From an uncultured Sphingomonadaceae bacterium (lineage in GTDB: Bacteria; Pseudomonadota; Alphaproteobacteria; Sphingomonadales; Sphingomonadaceae), in the NCBI GenBank assembly GCA_947258815.1, contig CAMYJW010000005.1:62001-126000 (forward strand): a stretch of 64,000 nucleotides of DNA, in the 5' to 3' direction. Position 1 is the first letter of the stretch, and the number at the start of each line of letters is the position of its first letter. Below the pieces are notes generated by a model that had not been told where the DNA came from, did no database searches, and saw only the letters and a program-made list of their open reading frames with translations. This document shows, one piece after another, positions 38,214-46,209 of the stretch. The translations under genes and the position numbers were made by a program.

Positions 38214-39446
38214 ATGTTGATGGCTCGCCGACGATACCTGACATGCGCGCTGGCGGGCGCTGCGCTGCTTGCGGGCGCCGCGCTGGCGCAGTCCGCAATG
38301 GTGGGCGCCGATCCGGCTGAAACCCGCGCGGCGCTTAATCAGGCGCTGCGGCAAGGCCAGGCCGCCCGCGTTCGCGCGGAAAAACTTGAAGCTGAAGCGC
38401 GCCGTGTCACCGAGCAGGCTGAAAAGACGGCGCGCCGGGCGGCGGCGGTGGCTGCGCGCATTCAGGAGACCGAGGCGGAAATCTCTGCTCGCGAAGTGCG
38501 TGCCAGCATTATCGAGCGTCAGCGCGAGGATCTTCGCGAACGTCTTGCGCAGCGGCAGGAGCCGCTTGTGCGGCTGACTGCGGCGCTCCAGCGGCTGTCG
38601 CGCCGCCCGCCGGTTCTGGCGCTGCTGCGGCCCGGTTCGGTAAGCGATACGATGCATATGCGCGCCTTGCTCGATACGATGTTGCCCGAAGTGGAAAAGC
38701 ATACGGCGCAATTGCGTGTCGAACTGGAAAAGGGGCGCGCGCTCAGGCGCCGCGCGGTTGTTGCGGCAACCCGTCTGCGCGACAGCCAGGCCGAATTCAA
38801 GAAGCGCCGCAAAGAGCTTGTCGCTCTTGAATCGCGCCAGCGGCTTGCATCGCGCGAAGCGACGGGAATTGCCAATCGCGAGGCAGATCGGGCACTGGCA
38901 CTTTCTGAAAAAGCGCTCGATTTGCGTGAACTTGTCGAAGAGGTCGATAAACTGGGCCAGCTGCGCGAAGAGCTTGCGGCGCTGCCCGGCCCGATCGTGC
39001 GGCCCAGACGGCCGGAGCAATCCGAAGTTGTGCCGGTGGCAGACGCAGACGCCGGCGCCGAGGCTGCGCCGCAAGGTCTGGAATCATACTTGTTGCCGGT
39101 ATCCGGCCGGCTCGTTGCCGGTTTCGGAGCGCAGATCGATGGTCGTCCTGCGTCTCGCGGTATTGTTCTGGCGACAAGGGGCGGCGCACAGGCGGTGTCT
39201 CCCGCTCCGGGCCGCGTGGCTTTTGCAGGGCCTTATCGCGGCTATGACCGGATCATCATCATCGAACATCCGGGCGGCTGGACAACACTTGTCACCGGAC
39301 TGGCGCGGCTGGACGCGCGCGTTGGCGATACGCTGCTTCGCGGATCGCCGCTTGGCCTGACATCGCCGGGCGATCCGATCGTAACTGTCGAATTGCGCCG
39401 CGAAGGCAAGCCGGTTAATCCCCTGCAATATGTTACCGCACAGTGA
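38214..39446 (+). CDS. EnvC-like murein hydrolase activator (degenerate M23 domain)
   Basis: A 410-aa exported protein: signal peptide (LTCALAGAALLAGAALAQS, about 8-26), a long coiled coil (about 35-280) and a C-terminal LytM/M23-fold domain (about 300-405). The fold motifs remain (VSGRLVAGFGA, GYDRIIIIEHPGG) but the zinc ligands are lost: HxxxD is replaced by ASRGIVLA and HLH by VTVELR. It therefore should not cut peptidoglycan itself; as EnvC does, it would activate an amidase during septum splitting. ATG 38214 and 38220 are both possible starts. Confidence 0.88.
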   Translation: MLMARRRYLTCALAGAALLAGAALAQSAMVGADPAETRAALNQALRQGQAARVRAEKLEAEARRVTEQAEKTARRAAAVAARIQETEAEISAREVRASIIERQREDLRERLAQRQEPLVRLTAALQRLSRRPPVLALLRPGSVSDTMHMRALLDTMLPEVEKHTAQLRVELEKGRALRRRAVVAATRLRDSQAEFKKRRKELVALESRQRLASREATGIANREADRALALSEKALDLRELVEEVDKLGQLREELAALPGPIVRPRRPEQSEVVPVADADAGAEAAPQGLESYLLPVSGRLVAGFGAQIDGRPASRGIVLATRGGAQAVSPAPGRVAFAGPYRGYDRIIIIEHPGGWTTLVTGLARLDARVGDTLLRGSPLGLTSPGDPIVTVELRREGKPVNPLQYVTAQ

Positions 39447-39585
39447 TGCGCCCAAACTGCGTCATGCGTGCGGAAAGCTGGCATTCAGGCTGCCGATACC
39501 ATACATGCCGGGTGTCGATGGCCCGTTTGCTTGACTGGCCGGAGTTGATGAAAGGCCCAAATCGCATGAATGGTCCCGCCGCCCG

Positions 39586-40926
39586 ATGAAATTCGCATCG
39601 CTCGCCCGCGCAACAATGCTGGTGTCCGCCGTGGCACTGATCCCGGCTGCCACCGCGGGCCTTGCCGCAGTTGACGGGCGCTCGGGCGCCCAGTTTGGCA
39701 AACTTGTGGCGATTTACCGGCTGGTTCAGGAAAATTATGTCGACGATGTGAAAGGCGATGACCTGATCAAGGGCGCGATCAGCGGCATGCTTTCCAGCCT
39801 CGATCCGCATTCAAGTTATCTCGATGGCGCATCGCTGCAGCGGCTCGAAACGATGATCGACGGCAGTTATTCGGGCCTTGGCCTGTCGGTCATCATGGAT
39901 GATGGCGCGGTCAAGGTGATTTCTCCGTTTCGCGGCAGTCCCGCGGACAAGGCCGGAATCAAGGCGGGCGATTTCATCACGCATCTGGACGGTGTGCTCT
40001 ATTTTGAGCGTGAGCTTGATGAAGCCGTAGCGAAAATGCGCGGCAAAGCGGGGACATCGATAACGCTGACGGTATTCCGCCCCGGCAGATCCGATCCTTT
40101 CGATGTAACCGTCACGCGCGGGATCATCGATCTTGAGCCTGTAACCAGTGCGCTCAAGGATAGTGTCGGGGTTATCACCATCAACGAGTTTTCCCGCGAC
40201 GTTGGCAACGACGTGAATGCTGCGGTCAAGACGTTGCGCGCGCAGGCGTCTGGCAAACTTTCCGGGCTGGTGCTCGATCTGCGATCAAATCCGGGCGGCT
40301 CGCTTGATGAAGCGGTCGCGCTTTCAGACCTGTTTCTCGAGAAGGGCGATATTGTTTCCCAACGCGGGCGACTTGCGAGCGAGAATGAATTTTACGAAGC
40401 CGAAACGGTGTTTGATGGCGATGTTGCCAAAGGAATTCCGCTTGTGGTTCTTATCGACGCGGGAAGCGCCTCGGCGTCGGAGATCGTGGCGGGCGCACTG
40501 CAGGATCACAAGCGCGCGGTCGTGATGGGAGAGCGCAGTTTTGGCAAAGGCAGTGTCCAGTCGCTGATCGGGCTCGATCGCAACAGCGCGGTCAAGCTCA
40601 CCACCGCGCGGTATTACACACCCGATGGCCATTCAGTGCAGGAAGGCGGGATCGAGCCGGATATCCGCGTTCCGCAACTTTCCGATCCCGATGCCCGCCT
40701 GCGGGCGGAACGCGCAATCCGCGAATCCGATCTGCGCGGACACCTGATCAACGAGATTGCGCTTGATGACAAACAGCTTGAAACCGACAAGCAGGACGAT
40801 CCGCGCTTCAGGATGACTGCTGACGAACTCAAGGCCCGGGGCATTGAAGACTTCCAGCTTCACTATGCGATCGAAACGCTGAAGCGTGCCGCATTGCACG
40901 GAACGTCTGTTGCGCGCCCGAAGTAA
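39586..40926 (+). CDS. C-terminal processing protease (S41 family, CtpA-like)
   Basis: A 446-aa periplasmic Ser/Lys protease. It has a signal peptide (about 1-25), a PDZ domain (about 85-170) and an S41 core with catalytic Ser in GSASASEIVAG (about 290-300) and Lys in SFGKGSVQS. It degrades or trims periplasmic proteins, often cell-wall hydrolases. It follows the EnvC-like gene after 139 bp. ATG 39586 begins the signal peptide. Confidence 0.94.
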   Translation: MKFASLARATMLVSAVALIPAATAGLAAVDGRSGAQFGKLVAIYRLVQENYVDDVKGDDLIKGAISGMLSSLDPHSSYLDGASLQRLETMIDGSYSGLGLSVIMDDGAVKVISPFRGSPADKAGIKAGDFITHLDGVLYFERELDEAVAKMRGKAGTSITLTVFRPGRSDPFDVTVTRGIIDLEPVTSALKDSVGVITINEFSRDVGNDVNAAVKTLRAQASGKLSGLVLDLRSNPGGSLDEAVALSDLFLEKGDIVSQRGRLASENEFYEAETVFDGDVAKGIPLVVLIDAGSASASEIVAGALQDHKRAVVMGERSFGKGSVQSLIGLDRNSAVKLTTARYYTPDGHSVQEGGIEPDIRVPQLSDPDARLRAERAIRESDLRGHLINEIALDDKQLETDKQDDPRFRMTADELKARGIEDFQLHYAIETLKRAALHGTSVARPK

Positions 40927-40934
40927 GCGGTGCG

Positions 40935-41417
40935 ATGGCGCAGTCAGTTGAACTCAGGCTTGCAGGCGCGATCGCGGTTCTGGCGCCGGGCGCGCTACTG
41001 GCGGGGGCCTATATATCGCAATATGGATTTGGGCTGTTTCCCTGCGAAATGTGCTGGTGGCAGCGCTATCCCCATTTTGCCGCACTGGCATTTGGCCTGT
41101 TTGCGTGGATTCGGCCGTCAACACGCTGGCCGGTTGGGCTGGCTGCCATCTCGCTGGCGATCTCGGGACTGATCGGGGCGTATCATGCGGGCGTGGAATA
41201 TGGCTGGTGGGAAGGCGTGAGCGCCTGCACAACCATTCCGGCGTCTGCGGGCAGCGATCCGATGGAGGCCATTCTCAATGCCCCGATCGTGCGGTGTGAT
41301 CGCGCACCTTGGAGCCTGATGGGCGTTTCGCTGGCTGGCTGGAATTTCCTGTTTTCGGTTGCATCGGCGCTTGCGATCATGTTCCTGCTCAGACGCGAAG
41401 GAAGGAACAGGCGATGA
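40935..41417 (+). CDS. DsbB-like disulfide bond formation protein
   Basis: A 160-aa integral membrane protein with four helices. The DsbB Cys pairs are present: C37/C40 in CEMCWWQR and C98/C121 in the second periplasmic loop (SACTTI and VRCDRAPW). It oxidises DsbA-like proteins and passes electrons to ubiquinone. The gene overlaps the coq7 start by 4 bp (ATGA), so the quinone user and a quinone-synthesis gene are coupled. Confidence 0.88.
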   Translation: MAQSVELRLAGAIAVLAPGALLAGAYISQYGFGLFPCEMCWWQRYPHFAALAFGLFAWIRPSTRWPVGLAAISLAISGLIGAYHAGVEYGWWEGVSACTTIPASAGSDPMEAILNAPIVRCDRAPWSLMGVSLAGWNFLFSVASALAIMFLLRREGRNRR

Positions 41418-41929
41418 GCAAGCCGGATGTCGATCGGATGCTGCGCGTCGATCAGGCGGGCGAGTATGGCGCGACCCGGATCTACGCCGGTCAGCTCGCG
41501 GTGCTGGGCGCGCGCGGGCCGCACGCGCAGGACGTTGCGACAATGGCCGCGCAGGAAGCCGTCCATCGCGAGAAATTCGATGCGCTGATGGTGCAGAGGG
41601 GCGTCCGGCCGACTGTGCTGCAACCCTTGTGGTCTGTCGCGGGTTACGCGCTTGGCGCGGCGACGGCTCTGGCAGGACCGGAGGCCGCGATGGCATGCAC
41701 GGCGGCAATCGAGGAAGAGATTGACCGGCATTATACGCACCAGCTTGATGAGCTGGATGGGCAGGACCCGGAACTTGAAACGCTGGTGCGTGAGTTTCGC
41801 GATGAAGAGCGGGAGCATCGCGAAACCGCGCTGGCGGCGGGCGCGGAAAACGCACCGGCCTATCCTTTGCTGGCCGGTGCGATCCGGCTGGGATGCAGGC
41901 TTGCCATTCGCCTGTCCGAACGGGTTTGA
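41414..41929 (+). CDS. coq7: Demethoxyubiquinone hydroxylase Coq7/UbiF type
   Basis: A di-iron monooxygenase for the last hydroxylation step in ubiquinone synthesis. The 171-aa protein has two ferritin-like repeats with iron ligands: E and ExxH in YGATRIYAG/EAVHREKF, EEEIDRHY and DEEREHRE. ATG 41414 is coupled to the DsbB stop. Confidence 0.93.
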   Translation: MSKPDVDRMLRVDQAGEYGATRIYAGQLAVLGARGPHAQDVATMAAQEAVHREKFDALMVQRGVRPTVLQPLWSVAGYALGAATALAGPEAAMACTAAIEEEIDRHYTHQLDELDGQDPELETLVREFRDEEREHRETALAAGAENAPAYPLLAGAIRLGCRLAIRLSERV

Positions 41930-42014
41930 ATTGCCTTCACTTCAGCTATCATTCATCGCACGCCGACCCTATATGGGCTGCAGACAGATACACCAACTTC
42001 AAGGAGCCGATCCC

Positions 42015-42566
42015 GTGTCGCGCATTCTGACCGCCGCAATCGTCACCAGCACCGCCTTTCTGGCCTTCCCGGCAATATCTTTCGCGCAGGATGGAGGTGA
42101 ATCGATCAATCAGCTCATCATCTACGGCGACGATGTCTGCCCGCCATCGACGGGCGATCAGATCACGGTGTGCGCACGCAAGGACGAGGCGGAGAGATAC
42201 CGGATACCCGAACCCCTTCGCGAATCCGATTCGCCCCAGAACGATGCCTGGAACAACCGCGTGCTCGCCTATGAAACCGTGGGCAAGGGCGGCACGTTGA
42301 GCTGCTCTCCGGTTGGCGGCGGTGGCTGGACCGGGTGTGTCGCGCAGATGGTGCAAACCGCTTATGCGGAGAAGGATTCCGATCCGTCGCTGCGCTTTTC
42401 GGAGCTGATCGCGCAAGAGCGTGCGAAGCGGCTTTCGGCGATCGACGAGCAGGCTGCCGATACGCAGGCCCGCGTCGAGGAAGCGGAACGGGAATACTTC
42501 GAAGGGCAGACCGCCGATGCGAAGGACGTGGCGGAAACGCCGGAAGCGCCCGATACGGAAGAATAG
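42015..42566 (+). CDS. Exported protein of unknown function
   Basis: A 183-aa protein with a signal peptide (about 1-24, ending AISFAQ). The mature part has four Cys (two pairs, around DVCPPS...TVCARKD and LSCSPV...TGCVAQ) that may form disulfides, and a Glu/Ala-rich helical C-terminus. I do not recognise a domain. It starts at GTG 42015 with AAGGAG eight bases upstream; frames further upstream are shadows. It follows coq7 by 85 bp. Confidence 0.7.
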   Translation: MSRILTAAIVTSTAFLAFPAISFAQDGGESINQLIIYGDDVCPPSTGDQITVCARKDEAERYRIPEPLRESDSPQNDAWNNRVLAYETVGKGGTLSCSPVGGGGWTGCVAQMVQTAYAEKDSDPSLRFSELIAQERAKRLSAIDEQAADTQARVEEAEREYFEGQTADAKDVAETPEAPDTEE

Positions 42567-42615
42567 TCGCGCGGCTTCGCTCCGTTGGTGACGGCTCCTG
42601 ACGCGCTGTGCGGAT

Positions 42616-43524
42616 CTATAGCTTCGAGACGACGCCGTGCACTGCTGCCAGATAGTCGCGCATTTGCGAAGCGGTCGTGTCGGTCAGGGCAATAAGATCG
42701 CGCCGACGGTCCTTGGGATCGGTCCAGCGGCGCAGCAAGCCCGCTTCTGTCATCTGGCGCACCCAGCGCAGCGCGGTGCTCATCGGAACCGATGCCGCGA
42801 TGCACACGCTGGAAACCGAAACCTGCTGATTGTCCAGCCTGGCGCGTGAAAGATCGAGCAGAATATCCCATGCCGGATCGGCAAACAGCTGGCTGGGGAA
42901 GTGGCGATTGCGCAGGCTGCGTGAACCGATAATCGTTCGCAGTGTCGCGTTGATTTCCTGTTCGGTTGTCCGCGGCTCGCCCTGTGCGCTGGCGCCCGAT
43001 TTGCTTTCCAGCATCGATACGAGCTGAGCAAGCTGCTGGCTGAAATTGGCGATGTTGCCGCCATCGGAAATCGCGCGGCGCGTGGTGAGATAGTTCATCG
43101 CGCGCCGCAGCGCCCCCGAATAAGCCTCGAATTCCAGGGGTTTGCACAAGAGATCGACCACCTCGGCGTGCATGCCGCGCATTGCCAGATCGGCGGATGT
43201 TTCGTTCGATATAATCACAGTGGCAAGCGGTCTGCTGTGGCCGACCCGCGAACGCGCTTCGTCAATAAGAACAAACCCGTCGACAGTGGGCATCTGCACG
43301 CTGGCCATCAGGATCTGGATGGATTGGTCCTGCGTAACAAGCTCCAGCGCTTCGCGGGCGGAGTTTACACAATTGTGGCGATAGTTGAGATCGTCGAGCA
43401 TGCGGGCGCAGTGGTTGGCGCATTCGGCGTCGTCATCGACGACCAGGACTGTAGGTGTTTGCGGTTGTGCGTGGTGGGCAATTTCCTGCGATGGAACTGA
43501 CACTGACAGGGCCTGGCTTGCCAT
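42616..43524 (-). CDS. Receiver-like (pseudo-receiver) regulator with MarR-type winged helix
   Basis: A 302-aa protein with a REC-like domain (about residues 24-145) and a C-terminal winged helix (about 215-295, with ALRWVRQMTEAGLLRRWTDPKDRRRDLIALT). The acidic pocket VDDD (29-32) and the Lys of CKPLE are kept, but the phospho-acceptor position before QMP is Ser75 (LMASVQMP), so standard phosphorylation is impossible. The N-terminal 20 residues are poorly structured. It is divergent from, and nearly 700 bp before, the winged-helix/type I secretion operon; regulating that operon is an inference from position only. Confidence 0.85.
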   Translation of the reverse strand: MASQALSVSVPSQEIAHHAQPQTPTVLVVDDDAECANHCARMLDDLNYRHNCVNSAREALELVTQDQSIQILMASVQMPTVDGFVLIDEARSRVGHSRPLATVIISNETSADLAMRGMHAEVVDLLCKPLEFEAYSGALRRAMNYLTTRRAISDGGNIANFSQQLAQLVSMLESKSGASAQGEPRTTEQEINATLRTIIGSRSLRNRHFPSQLFADPAWDILLDLSRARLDNQQVSVSSVCIAASVPMSTALRWVRQMTEAGLLRRWTDPKDRRRDLIALTDTTASQMRDYLAAVHGVVSKL

Positions 43525-44215
43525 CCAATTTCACTCCTTCGGGCGGGCCTGCAAATGCCTGCGATTTCCGTGTGTCCGGTGGCCCGGAACCGGGAAATTC
43601 CTGCGAAGAGCACGCCTCCATTACTGCCATTATGGCAATAGTCATTCCGGCGGCCATCGGGTTTCAGCCGAAAGCCATGGCCTGTATAGCCAGAAAAAAT
43701 CAGAATACCACCGGGTTGGCAGAGTTATCGTCACCTTGGGCTGTGCGAGCCGTCTCGCGCCATGAACGCTCCGCCGTGACGCGACGCACAGCTGCGACAG
43801 ACCGTTTCTTGATGGCGCTGGAACTTTGCGTTGTATGAATCGTTACGAAAACGGTTCGGGCGCGCGGTTACGACCGGCGATGACAAGCAACAACCTGAAG
43901 ATATGGCATAAAATCTTCAATCGCCTGGTCCTGAAGCGCCTGGAAGTCGGGATCCGGGGAAGTCAATCTGACAGTGCGCCCCTGTTATCCCCGACGCGTT
44001 CGGTTACCGTGAGGGCTGCCGGAGTCCGTCCCGCGATTGTCATGCCAAAGTGGCAACCTGACCCCAGCTTCAGGTTTGCGCGTACCGCAGCGGATATCTC
44101 GGAATCGATCGATTTTCGGATGAAGTAGCCAAAATGGTCCTAGTTTGCCGTGCATCGCATGAAGCCTCTGCTATTTGCATGCACATATTGCAGGCAAATC
44201 TTGCAAGGAGATTCA
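43525..44215. other. 691-bp gap between two regulators; no credible gene
   Basis: The stretch has short open frames but none with a ribosome site or recognisable protein. It holds a 13-bp palindrome TGCCAT-T-ATGGCA (43625-43637) about 100 bp before the receiver-like gene. The segment near 43900 is A/T-richer. It must hold the promoters of both divergent genes; no clear -35/-10 pair was found. Confidence 0.5.
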
Positions 44216-44602
44216 TTGACCGACACGGATTTCAGAGCGGCCGAAACAGGTGCCGGCGGCAGCGATGATGCTGCGACTGACCCTGTGGAGCCAGGTGCGG
44301 GCGACGATAACGGTGGCCGCAGCTGGCGCAATCTGCTCTCGCTTGATTCCGATCTCTATCAACAAAAGAAGATCCGGATTCTCACGCCGGAAGCGCGCGT
44401 TCTGATTCATCTGAAGCTCCATGGTTCAATGTCCGTGACCGAGGCCATGAAGCTTGCAGGCGTATCATATCGCGGATTCTATGCCGTTCTGGAAAGGTTG
44501 AAGCAGGCCGGTCTGGTCGGACAGGTAAAAGACAAGCAAGACCAACGTGTAAGACAGCTTCGCCTCGATTCATCCATGCCAATCCCTCCCGATAACCTGT
44601 GA
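44216..44602 (+). CDS. Small winged-helix (MarR-like) regulator at head of the type I secretion operon
   Basis: A 128-aa protein with an acidic, Gly-rich N-terminal 35 residues and a winged helix at about 55-118 (SVTEAMKLAGVSYRGFYAVLERLKQAGLV, then KDKQDQRVRQLRLD, a wing-like segment). I chose TTG 44216, which has AAGGAG five bases upstream; an ATG at 44150 lacks one. Its wing and helix pattern resemble the C-terminal domain of the receiver-like regulator next door. It ends within a few bases of the outer-membrane gene and is likely cotranscribed. Confidence 0.72.
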   Translation: MTDTDFRAAETGAGGSDDAATDPVEPGAGDDNGGRSWRNLLSLDSDLYQQKKIRILTPEARVLIHLKLHGSMSVTEAMKLAGVSYRGFYAVLERLKQAGLVGQVKDKQDQRVRQLRLDSSMPIPPDNL

Positions 44603-44637
44603 CGCCGGGCACACCAGATATTTCCAGGAATGCAGCC

Positions 44638-46209
44638 TTGACTGATCAGAACCCCCCATTTTCCACCAAGCATCCGACGCCGCGCCTGACGCGGTGTTCG
44701 TCGTTTGCGATTGCCGCCCTGTGCGTGGTGTCGCTGTTCGGTGTGCGACCGGTGAATGCCGCAGAGCAGGCCGTTCCAAACGCGCCGCCGGCCCAAGGTG
44801 CGCAGCCGTCAGACGGCGAAGCGGCGCCGGCCGAAGGTCCGAAACCGGTTGAGAGTTCGCCCGTCGGTAAAAGCACAGCCACGCCTCAACCGAAGATCAC
44901 AGGACCGCAGATTGCCGAGGACGTCTTCTACGGGCCGCCCGCCCCCAAGGTGAAGAAAGGCAATCTGTCGCAAATCAGGTGGACTGAACCGACCAGACAT
45001 GTGCCGCCCGCATTGGAAGAGGCGATCAACATCGTCACCGCGAATTACCCTTCCGCGATTTCGGCACGGGCCGGGCTTCGCGCGGCGGCATCGGATGTAA
45101 GGGCGGCGAAATGGCTCAGATTTCCTTCTCTGAACGCGAATGTCGCATACGAATCCGATGATAATGAGCCTGTTCCGCAGATCACGGTTGACCAGCCGCT
45201 CTGGTCCGGCGGGCGGATCGAATCGAGCATCAGACGCGCCAAGGCACAGGAAAACGTTTCGTCTGCCCAGTATGTCGAGGTCGTAAAGAACCTCGCGGAG
45301 GCGACGGCTCAGGCTTACTTCGATGTCGCGCGTCTCACCCAGCGTGAACAGTTGCTTGAAGAAAGCGTGATTGAGCATGAACGCCTCGTCCGCACCATGC
45401 AACGCCGGTACGACGCCGAAATCAGCCCGCTTGCCGATCTTGAGCTGGCGAAATCGCGTCTTGCCCAGATTGAGCAGGAATATACGGTTACGCGATCGCA
45501 GCGGCGCACGACCCTGCGCGTTCTGGCAGAGCTGATCGCCGATCCGAGCTATGAACTCGGTCCGATGCCGCATTATGACCCGGACGTGGATCTGCCCAAC
45601 AGGCCCGCGCTTGAAGATCAGGCGGTCGCTTTCGATCCGTCTCTCCAGCGCCTTTATGCCGAAGCGGATGTCGCGCGTGCCGCCTACGATGAGCGCAAAG
45701 CGTCGATATTTCCTCAACTGAGTGCGCAATACGTTTATGACGAATTCTTCGGGAGCCGTGTCGGCGTGGCACTCAGATCGCAGACAACCGGCGGACTGAG
45801 CCAGTTTTCCGAGGCGCGCAGCGCGCAACTGCGCATCCGATCGGCGCTGGAGAATACCCGGGCTACGGAGCAGCAGCTGCGGCGCGATATCCAGACGGGG
45901 ATAATTCAGTATGAAGCGGCGAAAGAACGCGCCGCGATCTCCAAGAGCGCGGCGTCGACCGCAGGGCGCGTGAGCGCAAGTTACACCCGGCAGTTCATCG
46001 CCGGCCGGCGATCATGGCTCGACGTCATGAATGCCCTGCGCGAAGCGATCACGGCGCAGATCGGCCAGTCCGACGCGGAAATAACCGTCATGTCGACTGC
46101 TACGGAGCTGTTGTTGCAGAGCGGTCGCTGGAGGCCGGTTTTCGACGACCGGAACTCCGGAAATGACGGATTTGAATCTTTGAATGGGGCAAGCAAACGT
46201 GGGCAATGA
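44638..46209 (+). CDS. TolC family outer membrane efflux/secretion protein
   Basis: An outer-membrane channel subunit of a type I secretion system. The 523-aa protein has a signal peptide (about 15-41, ending VNA), a Pro-rich linker (about 45-100) and two TolC-like repeats of helical hairpins (about 120-500): AINIVTANYPSAISARAGL, VAYESDDNE, TQAYFDVARL and RRSWLDVMNALREAI. TTG 44638 with AGGA eight bases upstream is favoured; GTG 44599, overlapping the previous stop, is possible. Its end overlaps the ABC transporter start by 26 bp. Confidence 0.88.
   Translation: MTDQNPPFSTKHPTPRLTRCSSFAIAALCVVSLFGVRPVNAAEQAVPNAPPAQGAQPSDGEAAPAEGPKPVESSPVGKSTATPQPKITGPQIAEDVFYGPPAPKVKKGNLSQIRWTEPTRHVPPALEEAINIVTANYPSAISARAGLRAAASDVRAAKWLRFPSLNANVAYESDDNEPVPQITVDQPLWSGGRIESSIRRAKAQENVSSAQYVEVVKNLAEATAQAYFDVARLTQREQLLEESVIEHERLVRTMQRRYDAEISPLADLELAKSRLAQIEQEYTVTRSQRRTTLRVLAELIADPSYELGPMPHYDPDVDLPNRPALEDQAVAFDPSLQRLYAEADVARAAYDERKASIFPQLSAQYVYDEFFGSRVGVALRSQTTGGLSQFSEARSAQLRIRSALENTRATEQQLRRDIQTGIIQYEAAKERAAISKSAASTAGRVSASYTRQFIAGRRSWLDVMNALREAITAQIGQSDAEITVMSTATELLLQSGRWRPVFDDRNSGNDGFESLNGASKRGQ

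Noticed and set aside
43826..44128. A 100-codon open frame in the gap between the two regulators
   Set aside because: No ribosome site or recognisable protein pattern, and it lies in the likely promoter region.
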